Shown: piece after piece, positions 1 through 9,640 of the stretch | Layout: each line of letters starts with the position of its first letter | Position numbering within the stretch: position 1 is the first letter of the stretch | Source of the DNA: Cristatella mucedo | Taxonomy: Eukaryota; Bryozoa; Phylactolaemata; Cristatellidae | Reading direction: 5' to 3' | DNA: 64,000 nucleotides | NCBI GenBank assembly: GCA_009760855.2 | Contig: WPIO01000091.1 | Location: 1,523,501-1,587,500 of the forward strand | Notes under the pieces: model-generated | Database searches by the model: none | Seen by the model: only the letters and a program-made list of their open reading frames with translations | What the model was told of the DNA's origin: nothing | Program-made: the position numbers and the translations under genes

Positions 1-699
1 CTCTTTCGCTGTCGCCATATTCAAACGAAAGTGCTGGTAAATAACCAAGCGGATCGTAGTAGAACGAGCTGAATCTATTGTGGTGTCATTTCTACCCGTG
101 GGTAACCCTCTCCAGCAAAAAGGCACGTACACCTCGAATGAAGGCGTGGTCAAGGTTGCCCTCAAGTTTCCAAAGAAAACTGTGAATTATCTCTGCTTTT
201 ATTCTAGTTAAGATTTTCGCCTGAGCAGAAGCAAACGTACAAAGACGTGTGTGTCCCTGTAGCTGTCGGTGCGTGCCGTTGGTGTTTGTTACTGTTAAAA
301 AAAATGACAGGTTTCAATTTCAGTGAAAGGCTCAGAAAGTTCAATATTGTTGAGGGTTGACATGCATTTCTCACAGGTATCAAAGTGGGTTTGTACATTA
401 GACTGAACAGTCGTCATGCAATATCATTGGCAAGAGTATTTAGGGTCAATCGTAGCTCTTAAAAATACATTGCTTATATTATGTACCGAGTTTGTTGAGA
501 TTTAATATTTTTTGATGGATTTCTTTAGCAACTGCATTGCTAAATGAAGAGTATGAATGCAGAATGATCAGGAGATGTTGAGCGACGTTCACCCACTCTA
601 ACGCTAAGGTTTGCCATAAAGAGGCTTTGAGTACTAGTGGTGGACCAACTAAACTCTTACATGGAAGGTATAAATACTAGCAAGTGACCAGAGATAATA

Positions 700-1035
700 A
701 CTAAGCAGAGTTATTGGGCTCAACCCGTCATAACTCAACCCGTCGCCACATCAAAAATTGTGAGCTCGCTAAATTCTATCCAATTACTTTACTGGATACT
801 TCAACTGTATTTGACAGTATCAATTACGAACCCTTTAAACATCCCCTCTGATCTCGCCTGGGCATGCACTCACAATGTGATGCATAATGCGTGTGGTCCA
901 GTCTCAAATCAGGACATATATAAAGCGGTAGGGAAGCGTGCATGGATCATCCAAGAAACTAATGAAGTAAACGTTTCAGTTGGGATATTTTTAATATGCA
1001 TATTTACTCATATCAATGTGATAGCCAGCTAAATC
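700..1035 (+). mobile_element. Decayed LINE RT fragment (unit A copy)
   Basis: This block is homologous to 24430-24700 and 43010-43270. The homologues still show L2-like residues: IDQDLFQQHLMSRLG near 24475 and INHEHFQQSLGSSLG near 43075, both comparable to the IDHKVLLERLSSRLG stretch of the intact RT at 4426. In this copy the reading is badly degraded, and the 90-codon ORF at 760 is a chance run through it. No function is expected. Confidence 0.4.
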
Positions 1036-1690
1036 TAGTATTTAGGTATATGCAGGTGACATATATCAGTACTATCCATGTATATCAGTTTGCCAACACT
1101 TATCTGACAGCATTTGCTGGGTTGTTGTGATTTAACAGTCGTATACTGATTTTTGCTGACACAGAGCTTCTTACAACTAACCCTATTTGACATTTGGTAA
1201 TCCAGATGCAAGATTATTTATGTTTTTTTAAAGTTTAAGCCTTACCTGTCACCATTAACGTTGGAATCGTGCTTCCACAAATACACAATACTCGAGTAAA
1301 ATGAAAATAAGTTGTCTGCAAACGCTCTGCAGATGAACAAATATCGTTAAAAAATAGAGCGAATTTTATTTCATGAAACTTGAAATTAGCTACCACATCT
1401 AAAATAGAAACAGTGCATTAGGAAAAATGGTAAAAAAACTTGGGCATATCAATTTTCATCGGAATCAACTTCTGTAATTGCTTTCACTCGATTATATCGT
1501 GTCTTAAATGAATGACTTTCCGGTGCCTCAAACCTTTAGCTCTTTACAGTAGCCCCAAGCTCAATCAGCTGTTAAGGTCAATCTATAGCAATTTATTGTG
1601 AATCACAATTAATAGAGTACCGATCAGCTCTTACTGTTTCCGAAATCACGATTCCGGAATTAATCCCATACGAGGTATGCTTCACTTGCA

Positions 1691-1773
1691 TTAGATCTTG
1701 TGAGTTGGCCCAGCCGTGTCTTTCCGACTAACTTTTCCCATAAACCCGCCATACATCTTGCTTGTCTCATCAT
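1691..1773 (-). pseudogene. Exon 3 of enkephalin-like precursor, unit A proximal copy (YGGFM intact)
   Basis: On the minus strand, an acceptor ending ctttgtag precedes an open 83-nt exon. In the family's phase (one G from the previous exon) it reads DDETSK-M-YGGFM-GKVSRKD, then TAGPTHKI and a stop. The Tyr-Gly-Gly-Phe-Met core is intact, but the Lys-Arg convertase site has become Lys-Met (AGG to ATG). An AATAAA lies at 1592-1597, about 95 bases past the stop. The only upstream exons in this unit (6563-6806) are broken, so the copy is probably not expressed as a full precursor. It could still serve as an alternative last exon. The exon call is solid; its status as a pseudogene is inferred. Confidence 0.6.
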
Positions 1774-2928
1774 CTACAAAGACGAAACATTATTGTTTGC
1801 GTTTTGTTGTGACAGCATGGCATTTGTCGATTACGACGACAATAACGAAGGAATGAAACGATATACAACGACTAATCGTCTCAATTCAGGGGAATGCACA
1901 ATCGAGCATAATTGCATAGAAAGCCGCAGGAATTCTTTTATTTTAGCCTGGATTACGTCAAATGTTTGGCAAACCAAAGTGGTGTCCAGGGATGACAGCA
2001 ATTCTGGCAAAGAGTTCATGACACTCGTGCCGTGCCTACTACTACGTTTCTTGCAAGGAATGCCTTGTTAAAATAGCCACGATTAACATAATGATACGCC
2101 TTGTAGGCATCATCTTTGCTCAGTTATCAACAGTCTACACCGATTGAACTGATCATTTACGAGAAAGCGAGTGATTGAACCAAATAATAACGACATTATT
2201 CAACCAAGATTCCAAAGATTTCACTTGTAATTAAGCGGCAAGGCTATTGCTGAACTCACCAGAAATCATGGGGAAAATTTTGACCTCCTTAGAAACATAA
2301 AAAAAACATTAAGGTACCCTTTAAAAAACTGTAAAAAGACTAGTGTGCCGAAATGCAGCATCTTACTGACTGAAAGGTGAGCATTATACTCCAGTTGACA
2401 ATCATGCAATTAACCCTCTTTGCCATTTGTTATTCCGCATGATAGCAGCATGTGTATGGTGCCAGTTGATGCTGTGCACATCACCATTAACTTTAGGATC
2501 GTGTTTCCATTACCATACATTATGTGCCTAAAATGAAAAGAAGTGATATGGGAACTCTCTGCAGATGTGAAAATATCCTTATTGTTGGAGCACATTTATT
2601 TCATGTACCTTTTAGTAGCTTCCACATCAAAATAGATATGGCATATTTACAAAAATGCTGAATAACAACCTGGGGCATATTGATTTTTCCGCAGATCCAA
2701 CTTCTGTAATTGCGTTCACTGGATTATATTGCTCTTCATGGAATGCCTTTACAGTCCCTCAACCATTTTAGCTTTTCACGGTAGCCAGAAGATTAAAAAG
2801 CTATTTCAACTCAATTGATGGCGATTGTTTTTGAATCGGAATGAATTGGGCTGCAATCAGCTCTTACTATTTATGCAATCACGATGACGGGTTTATCTTA
2901 TACATTTTAAGCTTAACTGTCTTTAGGG

Positions 2929-2999
2929 CTAGCCAGCTGTTCCTGACCGCTCTTTCCACCTATATCTGTTTACAAACCACCTCTTGCTTGTCCCATCAT
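2929..2999 (-). pseudogene. Decayed exon 3, unit A second copy
   Basis: This is homologous to the other exon 3 copies and starts DDGTSKR in the family frame. A small deletion then destroys the YGGFM core (KR is followed by WFVNRYRW) and the reading stops at 2929. The acceptor AG has become AA at 3000-3001. The AATAAA found in sister copies has become AAAACA-like near 2826. The loss of splice site, core and polyadenylation signal together indicates a dead copy. Confidence 0.6.
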
Positions 3000-3609
3000 T
3001 TACAACGATGAAAGATCAAGAGTTGCTTGTCGTCGTGAGAGCATGTCAAAAGTCGATTAAGAAGACAAAAAGAGAGGAATGAAATTATGTAAAACGACCA
3101 ATCGTCACAATTCAGCAAATTGCATAACCAAGATTAACTGCAGAAAGTAACAGGAATGCACTTTTGTTTAGCCAGGACTACGTTAAATGTTTGGCAAACC
3201 AAACTGGTGACCTGGAAGAACTGTGATTCTTGCAAAGAGTGCATGACACTGGTGCCTACTACTACGTTTCGTGTTAATAATACCTTGTAAAATAGCCACA
3301 ACGAATAAGAATAAATCGCCTTGTAGACATCATGACTACTCAGTTTTCAAGAGTTTAGACCGACTGAATCGATCGAGTACTAGAAAGTAAGCGAAAGCCC
3401 TAAAGTCTAGCTACAATATTACACCAAGATTCTGATTATTGTCCTTGTACTTAAGCCACAAGGCTATTGGTGAACTTACCAGCATGCATTGTGATTGCCT
3501 TTGACCGCCAAACGCCTGAACTCTATTAAAGTGTCCTTTAGATAAATAAGAAACGACGAGCATGCCTTAATATAACATTTTAAGGACTAAAAAGAAAGTA
3601 TCATTCTCG

Positions 3610-4185
3610 AGTTGGCAGTCTCCCAGAACTAGTAGGTTTTTTTAATAGGCTACGACTGCCAGCACCCCCTGAACCTCATCCGCACAAGCTGCAAACGTTG
3701 AAATTGGAGTTTAAACAACCTGCTCATTGATTTTTCCGTTTTTTCCATACCGGTAAGGACATGTCGCTTTACCGTGATTAAAATAGCTTGTCAAGACTGC
3801 AGCGCCCCTATATGCTTTCAGTACTGGTGGTTCATAAGTTCCAGCATAATTGATCCTTAGTAAAACATGAATAGTTTAGCTTTCATTAACTACTACAATT
3901 TCTGTCCGAGCTTGCAAAAACCATAGTAAAAGAAATCATCATTCCACCTAAAATTCCCAAGAGCATTCTGGATGAGTCACTTTAAAAAGGTGCACAGTTT
4001 TCAAATGAATGTTAAATGACATATAAATTCAAAAGGATAATTTTCCAGAAATCAATCATGATTTATTTTTTAGGAAATGCAGATTCTTTTACAAACAGTT
4101 GTCTAATTTTAAATTAATAAATAAATAAATGAATAAAAATACACATATATATATATACATGTAAGTAGTCTTACTGTATGGCAAT
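3610..4185. other. Intron-equivalent spacer, unit A
   Basis: This corresponds to the spacer between exon 3 and exon 2 in units C, E and G. It holds shared words such as 'actagtaggttttt', 'cctgctcatt' and a short (TA)n-like run at 4143-4158, and leads into the block 'cttactgtatggcaa' that the LINE interrupts. No coding sequence is visible. Confidence 0.45.
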
Positions 4186-4190
4186 GAATT
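4186..4190. repeat. Target-site duplication, left (GAATT)
   Basis: Five bases GAATT lie directly beside the (AAT)n end of the LINE. They recur at 6294-6298 beside its truncated 5' end. Removing the element plus one copy restores a 27-bp stretch that aligns base for base, without gaps, with the uninterrupted site in unit C (near 27658-27684). Confidence 0.65.
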
Positions 4191-4220
4191 AATAATAATA
4201 ATAATAATATTGCACTTGAT

Positions 4221-4260
4221 AAAGCGCCCTCAGAGAACTTAATCTCTTTCTAGGCGCTTT
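4221..4260 (-). other. 3'-terminal hairpin of the LINE
   Basis: AAAGCGCC (4221-4228) pairs perfectly with GGCGCTTT (4253-4260), and AGAGA (4232-4236) pairs with TCTCT (4243-4247), forming a stem with an inner helix just before the ATT tail. Copies at 26893, 21302, 34627 and 17070 keep the same layout with some mismatches. In LINEs of this kind the 3' end is thought to be recognised by the element's RT. That role is inferred here. Confidence 0.6.
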
Positions 4261-4425
4261 ACATTTGCTGGAAAGTGATACGCACTAGAATAGTTAGTAA
4301 AATCATGCTTGAAAAACAAACAAAATGAATAACATGGTTAGGGGTTACATGCACTGGGTCAGCATGCAAATGTGGTTAGTGGCAGCATGAACAGTGTCAG
4401 CACGCATAAGCACATCGAGGACGAA

Positions 4426-6293
4426 TCACAAGGACCCACTAAATGCTGTCCTAAATAGGTATGTTTTTAAGTTTCTTTTAAATGTGGTCAGGTCAGGGGA
4501 TGTTCTGATGCAGGTCGGGAGGGAGTTCCAGGCTGTGGGAGCATACGAGCTAAATGCACGGTCTCCAAAGGATTTAAGGTTTGTACGAGGTATTTCTAGA
4601 CTGTTGGATTCCGAAAAGCGAGTGGTACGAGGCTTTGCCTGATGGGGTAGTATATCTGAAAGGTAGGCTGGACCCATAGAATGAAGAGACCTAAAAGTGA
4701 GCGACAAAACCTTGAAGTCAATCCGTTGCTTGACTGGTAACCAGTGCAGGTCGGCGAGAAGTGGAGTAATGTGGCAACTGCGACGCTCACGAAAGACAAG
4801 CCTAGCTGCAGAGTTTTGCACCAGCTGCAATCGCCTGATCGCACATGCTGGTAGGCCTGTAAGCATTGAGTTGCAGAAGTCGAGACGAGATGTCACGAAT
4901 GCATGGACCAACTTGGACGTGGTATCCTTATCTAAACAAGCCCTAATTTTAGCAATGTTATGAAGCTGAAAATAGGCTGATTTGACTGTGGAGCTGATGT
5001 GGTCGTCTAACGAGAGGTCGCTTTGGAATATGACACCTAGATTTCGAGCTGATGCAACTGGAGATATGCTGGCAGAGCCAATTTTGAAATTCAGCCTTTC
5101 CAATTTCTGAATAACACTAGGTTTGCCCATAACTAGTAAGTTAGTTTTATCATCGTTCAGTTTTAGAAAATTTGCTGCCATCCATGATCGGATGTCATCA
5201 ATGCATGCAGCAAGTGAGTTGAGAGAATTTGAGGTGCTCGAAGGCTGGGAGGGATCAAAGCAAAGGTACAACTGAGTGTCATCCGCATAGAAGTGAAAGC
5301 CTAGATTGTGCTTGGCAATCGCATCAGCGAGAGGGAGAGTATAAACGGTGAAAAGGACCGGACCTAGCACAGAGCCCTGAGGTACTCCATATTTTAGAGG
5401 TACTTCAGATGATCTTTGTCCATTCACGTCAACACTCTGGAGTCTCCCACTGAGATAGGACCTGAACCACTGCAGAGCAGTGCCAGTGATGCCCAGGCGA
5501 GATGAGAGGCGCTCTAGAAGTACTTTGTGATCGATGGTATCAAAAGCTGCCGAAAGATCGAGCAAAACAAGAAGAGACACTCTACCCATGTCTGCATTCT
5601 TAAGTAGGTCGTTGTATACCCGAAGCAATGCTGACTCTGTGGAGTGATTAGCTCTAAAGCCAGACTGGAACTTACTAGCAAGGTGTGAGGTTTCGATATA
5701 CGAGTTCAGCTGGTCTGCCACGACCCGTTCCAGTGTCTTTGATAGGAATGGTAGAAGGGAGACTGGGCGGTAGTTGCTTAAGTTATCTTGGTCTAGTGTA
5801 GCTTTCTTGAGAAGTGGCCTGACTACAGCTTTTTTGAAAGGTGCTGGGACCTGACCTGAGGCTAATGACATATTAATGATGTTGGTTATGCATGGCAGCA
5901 GCAGATCAATGCAACGTAGGAGCAGGACAGTGGGAATAGGGTCCAGTGGACTTGTTGTCTTCTTTGATTGAGATACGAGCTTTAGGACTACATCACTAGT
6001 GACCTGTTTAAATGCAGACATTGAGGCGCAGCCAGGAACCGAGGAACAGCATTCTAGTGGGGAGGTTGTCATCGCAGGGATAGATGCCCTGATTTTGTCT
6101 ATCTTCTGCACAAAGAATCGAGAGAAGCGATCGGCTAGATCATCACAAGGATCATCAGGTAAGGAGCTAACCTGGGAACGGTTGAGGAGATGGTTTATTG
6201 TCGACATCAGCATTTTTGGATTGTGCATCTGTGATTCAACAATGTTTCTATAGAAGCTAGACTTAGCCTTTGCTAGGATCGATTGGTACGACC
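4426..6293 (-). CDS. LINE reverse transcriptase, 5'-truncated but open
   Basis: This encodes the RT part of an L2/CR1 pol protein. The open frame runs from an ATG at 6333, but the first 13 codons lie in the flanking host repeat, so the true start is lost. Numbering from that ATG, NYRPVSLLPFLSK is at about 187, FQSGFRANHSTESALLRV at 222, motif A AFDTIDH at 263, motif B GVPQGSVLGP at 316, the catalytic YADD at 349 and NDDKTNLLVMG at 393. The conserved LHWLPVKQRIDFKVLSLTFR stretch follows. All three catalytic aspartates are present. Without the endonuclease domain it cannot act as a complete element by itself. There are no internal stops in about 620 codons. Confidence 0.88.
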
Positions 6294-6298
6294 GAATT
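6294..6298. repeat. Target-site duplication, right (GAATT)
   Basis: This is the second copy of the GAATT duplication. It is followed by the resumed host block 'ccctgaggtacagtgc', which matches 27672 and 63777. Confidence 0.65.
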
Positions 6299-6562
6299 GG
6301 CCCTGAGGTACAGTGCCGTTGTCTTACAACCAAGGTAAATTATTTTAGCCCTATGGTATCTTGGAAGAATATGCTATGAGGTTTATTATGTCATTTCACT
6401 AAGTAGATAAAGTGACTTTATATTTTTATTTTAAATTTCAATTAGTTAAAGTCAACAATATGCATTAAAAGCCCGCTTAAAGTGCTCAGCTGAAACTCAA
6501 TCACCCTGTTACTTAGCATAAAGTGTCGGACATTAAGCCGTTAGAATGATCATCAAACTAAC

Positions 6563-6806
6563 CTTCAAAGAATCCTGAGCCATCCTTTAGCCGTTCTTGC
6601 AGACTCTCTGCTGAAACTTAATATAATGCATAGAAAATCTTCACCATTGCATTGTCTGTTTTGTAGTAGTGTAATGGGAACTTCTCCAACACATCGTACT
6701 ACTGGGTAATAGTCTTTTGGATATCCAGATATTCTATTATGTTTACCTGATTTTGCACTGCCAGCACCAGGATGGTGAAAAGAAGGCACAGCAAAGCCTA
6801 CTTCAT
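6563..6806 (-). pseudogene. Enkephalin-like precursor, exons 1 and 2, unit A (broken)
   Basis: Exon 1 (6747-6806) has the normal 60-nt length and keeps its donor (CAG|gtaaac). Codon 3 is TAG, so translation would stop after Met-Lys. Past the stop it reads ALLCLLFTILVLAVQNQ, clearly the family signal peptide. Exon 2 (6563 to about 6618) has lost one base at its acceptor, which would shift the frame; the remainder reads SAESLQERLKDGSGFFE. The donor is intact (GAAG|gttagt). An excellent TATAAATAG lies at 6855-6864, about 50 bases before the ATG. The partner exon 3 copies are at 2929 and 1691. I conclude this is a pseudogene. Confidence 0.65.
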
Positions 6807-7469
6807 TTCCTATGGTTTTATGTGAATGCGGATATCTGATGACTTAGCAGACATCTATTTATATTCAGGAATAGTACATGGCATCAACTTTCCATCGCAT
6901 CACGTGTAAACAGTTATGCAATCACGGCCCTCGAATTTAATTACTTGCTGTGTAGACTACTCGTAATCTTCAATAAAGATTTGCAAAAAGTACGTAGCAC
7001 AAATCTTTGCACTATGTCTAGCTAAGTGACTTGGTAGCAGCGGAAATTTTAATCCAAGCCCCATTAGATTTAATTTTAAAACTATTGCTTTACAATCCTA
7101 ATAGCTGCCTATTCAGGTGTGTGATTCACTAGAACTAGTTTGATTTAACGAACTGTTTGTCGTTAGTATGCCATTTAAGTGTGCTACGACTTTTCATAGT
7201 CAGATTGATCGCTTTGTGGAAATTAAAATGGGCAGAATATTGCCTTAACATTTTGACAAAACAAGAAGTTGCAGCTTCACATGTTGATGCTACACAGGTA
7301 AAGATAATAGTGCAAATGAACCTTTTGATTCTACTGAAGTAGTGTCCAATGCATAGTGCTAATTACAATTTCAAAAACTGCATTGCTACTTTAGTCGAAA
7401 CAATATGATCTATGATTTCAAAACTCACGAACAGAAAAGTACAAAAATTCAGGCACCAGCTATTCTTAC

Positions 7470-7560
7470 CTAATTGACAGGTCTCTTTTCCAGCAGAGCT
7501 TCAGCTCGAAAGAGAATAGAATACAGCAAGGCGTTTCCGCACTATTTTGGTTCTATTGAT
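7470..7560 (-). promoter_or_regulatory. Promoter / non-coding first exon block, unit A
   Basis: A conserved block ends in a strong splice donor (TTAG|gtaagaat, donor at 7462-7469). It matches blocks at 28870, 37166, 54010 and 58819. The shared core is 'gagctgaagctctgctgga' on the minus strand. The TATA-like position here is weak (gctgtattc). It lies about 650 bases upstream of exon 1. I infer a 5'-UTR exon, supported by conservation of the donor in four units. Confidence 0.45.
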
Positions 7561-7969
7561 TTCGCAATACCTAGAATATGTTATTTTAGTCGATTTGCTG
7601 GTGTCTGGGTCGTTATAGAACTATGCTGCAGGTATTCACGTAAAACGACCCTCAATTTAGGTTCAAAGGATCAACCACGTGGTTACTAGCAGATTGCAAA
7701 GTTGCAAGCACCCTGGGTAGTGTAATTCGTAACCGATCAGTGTCGACAGTTCTACCAGCAGCAGACCTTCAGTTGGATAATTGTTTTCCTTATATGTGAG
7801 GCTAGTAAAGTTGCTTTTGATTAACTTGGTTAGTTTATCTTTGAGCTCCTGATCCACGTCTATAGCAGCTCTTCGAGCTGACAATACGCCAAGGGTTATG
7901 GTGAGCATAAAGTCACTATAGAATGTTAAAAACACTTCAAATTCGTCAGTAACAACCACAATAGAGAAG

Positions 7970-8640
7970 TTAAGTTAACCTATTAAAACATTAGCTAAAC
8001 TAACTGATCGAATGTTAAAATCCCGCAAATACTTTCTAGTTAGTCATATTACTACTCTGTTATATGAATTTAGGGCAGTTAGCCACTAGCAAAAAGTAGA
8101 CCTATGGTGTTCCTCATCCACTGTTTGACGAGGTGAGACGGAGAACGAGAGAACATACGTTCCAAGAGCAAAAAAAAACGATCTATGCAAGATGAAAAGA
8201 ATGGCGGGTAGTTTCGTCGTACTTTCGTAGAAAATTCCGAGTTATCAGTGCATCGTTCTGCTTACACAGTACCTTTGAAAAATCCGAGGGCTTTGAATAC
8301 TGGCCGCCTCACACATCTAGCATTGTGATGGCTTTTCCGGCCTAGTACAAACTCGTAGCCGGCTCCTAAGGTCATCCGTAATAAATATAAATTGAAACCT
8401 ATATAACGTAGCTCTCATTGAGTCTAACATTTTTGTAAGAGCTTACAAAAAATCTGTGATAACAATAATTTATCATTGTATGTGGAAATCCGAAAACAGC
8501 ATCGCGAATAAGTCACTTTTAGAAACTACTGTGAGTTCCACTGAATTTTGAATATTCTAGAAATTGTGTAAACCTCTCTTTTCGAAAACGACTAACAAAC
8601 GTTTTTTTTTAAGGTAAGCTGACATTAAATAAGTTGATAC
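7970..8640. repeat. Spacer and second-microsatellite leader block, unit A
   Basis: The 8290-8640 part recurs at 13310-13640, 30030-30380 and 48260-48610 ('ggcttttccggcctagtac', 'tctcattgagtctaac', 'agagttccactgaatttt'). In each case it leads into a (TA)n tract; here that tract is short and broken (8640-8690). I see no gene. Confidence 0.5.
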
Positions 8641-8719
8641 ACATATATATTCATATTAATATATCTACGTATGCATATTAAATTATTCAGAGAATTATTT
8701 TAAATTAGTATAAATACAT

Positions 8720-8765
8720 TAGTCGGCGGTGCCCTGTAATACACTATATTATCGACATGGAGCAG
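8720..8765. other. Deletion junction between units A and B
   Basis: The block starting 'ttagtcggcggtgccctgt' continues for about 350 GC-rich bases at 30676 and 48735. Here it breaks after about 20 bases and passes into 'gcatcgttctg..tttgaaaaatca', which in other units (41640, 61140) sits just before the head block. Roughly 2.5 kb present in unit C is missing. Confidence 0.5.
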
Positions 8766-9640
8766 AAAAATTCAAGTCATCACTGCATCGTTCTGTGTAC
8801 ATGGTGCCTTTGAAAAATCATTTTCTGTCCCCAACGTAGTCGATTGTAAAAACTGAGGTGTCAGCTGCTATTATTCGTCATGGTGAGCTGGATTTTATAT
8901 TTCAGTCACTGCCGAGTAGTCTCGCCAGTAAATAATAAGTATAATCAGTAGTGTCTCGGAATAACTGATCTGTTTCTAAGAGAACTTGTTTAATTCATGT
9001 GGTAGTTATTTCGCAGCGACGGCAAGAGAGGTGGATCAGATCTGATGAAGAGAAGCGTATGCCTAGCAAACAGTAAGCAATCCGAGCCATAGCAATATAC
9101 TATTAGCACACAGGTTAAAATACATATCAGTTAGTGTTCCTAATCTCACGGTTGCTCTAAAGGCGATAAAAGGACATATCGCCAGTGCTGCATTTAGATG
9201 CCTGTAAAAGGTCGAGGTTCCTTTCAAAGCTAGACGATGGCCTCGAGTGACTACTAGCATGGTGTGGACCTTTACCTGACTTCTCTGTGAGACGTTTGGG
9301 TATTCCCCTGCTATCTTTGCTGTGACTATTTATGAGGTGTCCTCGGATATGCTGCACAAATATAATCCTGCTTAGCAAACGCTGAGTTGTCGCCATTAGT
9401 CGATAGGGCCTTCTTAGGTGGTTAAGTAAAAATTTTCCTGCATTCTGCATTTGCTATATCAACAGCTCGGCTATCAAACCCACGATCAATAAGTTGAAAG
9501 CATTGAGTAGTACTCTTTGTGGTAGTAGCTCGACTGTCATTCCTCGGCATGTTGTAAAACTTCAATCGACGGCCATTACTAAGGCCCAATTCAATTTCGA
9601 AGGGCCTGCTTCTGTTGGGCAGGATACATGCAGGCACATA
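8765..9640. other. Pre-head block and unassigned sequence
   Basis: The 8765-8970 part matches the block before the head at 41640-41850 and 61140-61330. From about 8970 to 9640 I find only short overlapping ORFs on both strands with no recognisable motif. Confidence 0.35.

Larger units (their letters stand above)
1180..3600. repeat. Tandem duplication of the exon 3 block (about 1.2 kb, two copies)
   Basis: The stretches of roughly 1180-2340 and 2410-3600 are diverged direct copies of one block. Both contain a 'ccattaac..tggaatcgtg' stretch, the exon 3 segment, a 'caattca..gaatgcac' stretch, a 'gcatgacact.gtgcc' stretch and an ending before 'aaaaactgtaaaaagac'. Other units carry the block once. 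The result is two exon 3 copies downstream of one exon 1/exon 2 pair. Confidence 0.55.
4191..6293 (-). mobile_element. 5'-truncated CR1/L2-clade LINE
   Basis: This is a non-LTR retrotransposon read on the minus strand. It contains the second part of the pol ORF, a short 3' UTR, a terminal hairpin (4221-4260) and a 3' tail of ATT repeats (4191-4209 on the + strand as AAT repeats). The endonuclease domain is missing, as is usual for 5' truncation during target-primed reverse transcription. It has inserted between two halves of a block that is continuous in units C, E and G ('tatggcaacgg...cagaggtacagtgc'). The open ORF implies a fairly recent insertion compared with the other LINE debris in the window. 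Confidence 0.85.
1..8750. repeat. Array unit A
   Basis: This is the first copy of the large direct repeat. Its head block (1-150, with the recurring motif ggtaaccctctccagcaaa) matches sequence near 33160, 42310, 51210 and 61790. It then carries RT debris (about 760-1030), two exon 3 copies (1691 and 2929), a short (TA)n tract, a full LINE insertion (4191-6293), exons 2 and 1 of the peptide gene (6563-6806) and its promoter (about 7470). It ends abruptly near 8745 inside a block that continues for several hundred bases in units C and E. The limits are approximate because I aligned shared words by eye. Confidence 0.6.

Noticed and set aside
1700-2071. 123-codon + strand ORF
   Set aside because: It overlaps exon 3 in antisense and is not maintained in the equivalent regions of other units.
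6294-6333. ATG at 6333 as true start of the LINE protein
   Set aside because: These codons lie in the host repeat. The same residues (VVRQ.HCTSG) appear in antisense of the block at 27680, so the start is fortuitous.
7663-7959. 98-codon minus-strand ORF with protein-like composition
   Set aside because: The unit C relative has an in-frame stop and is split by a LINE fragment, and part of it is a repeated spacer block, so there is no sign of coding constraint.
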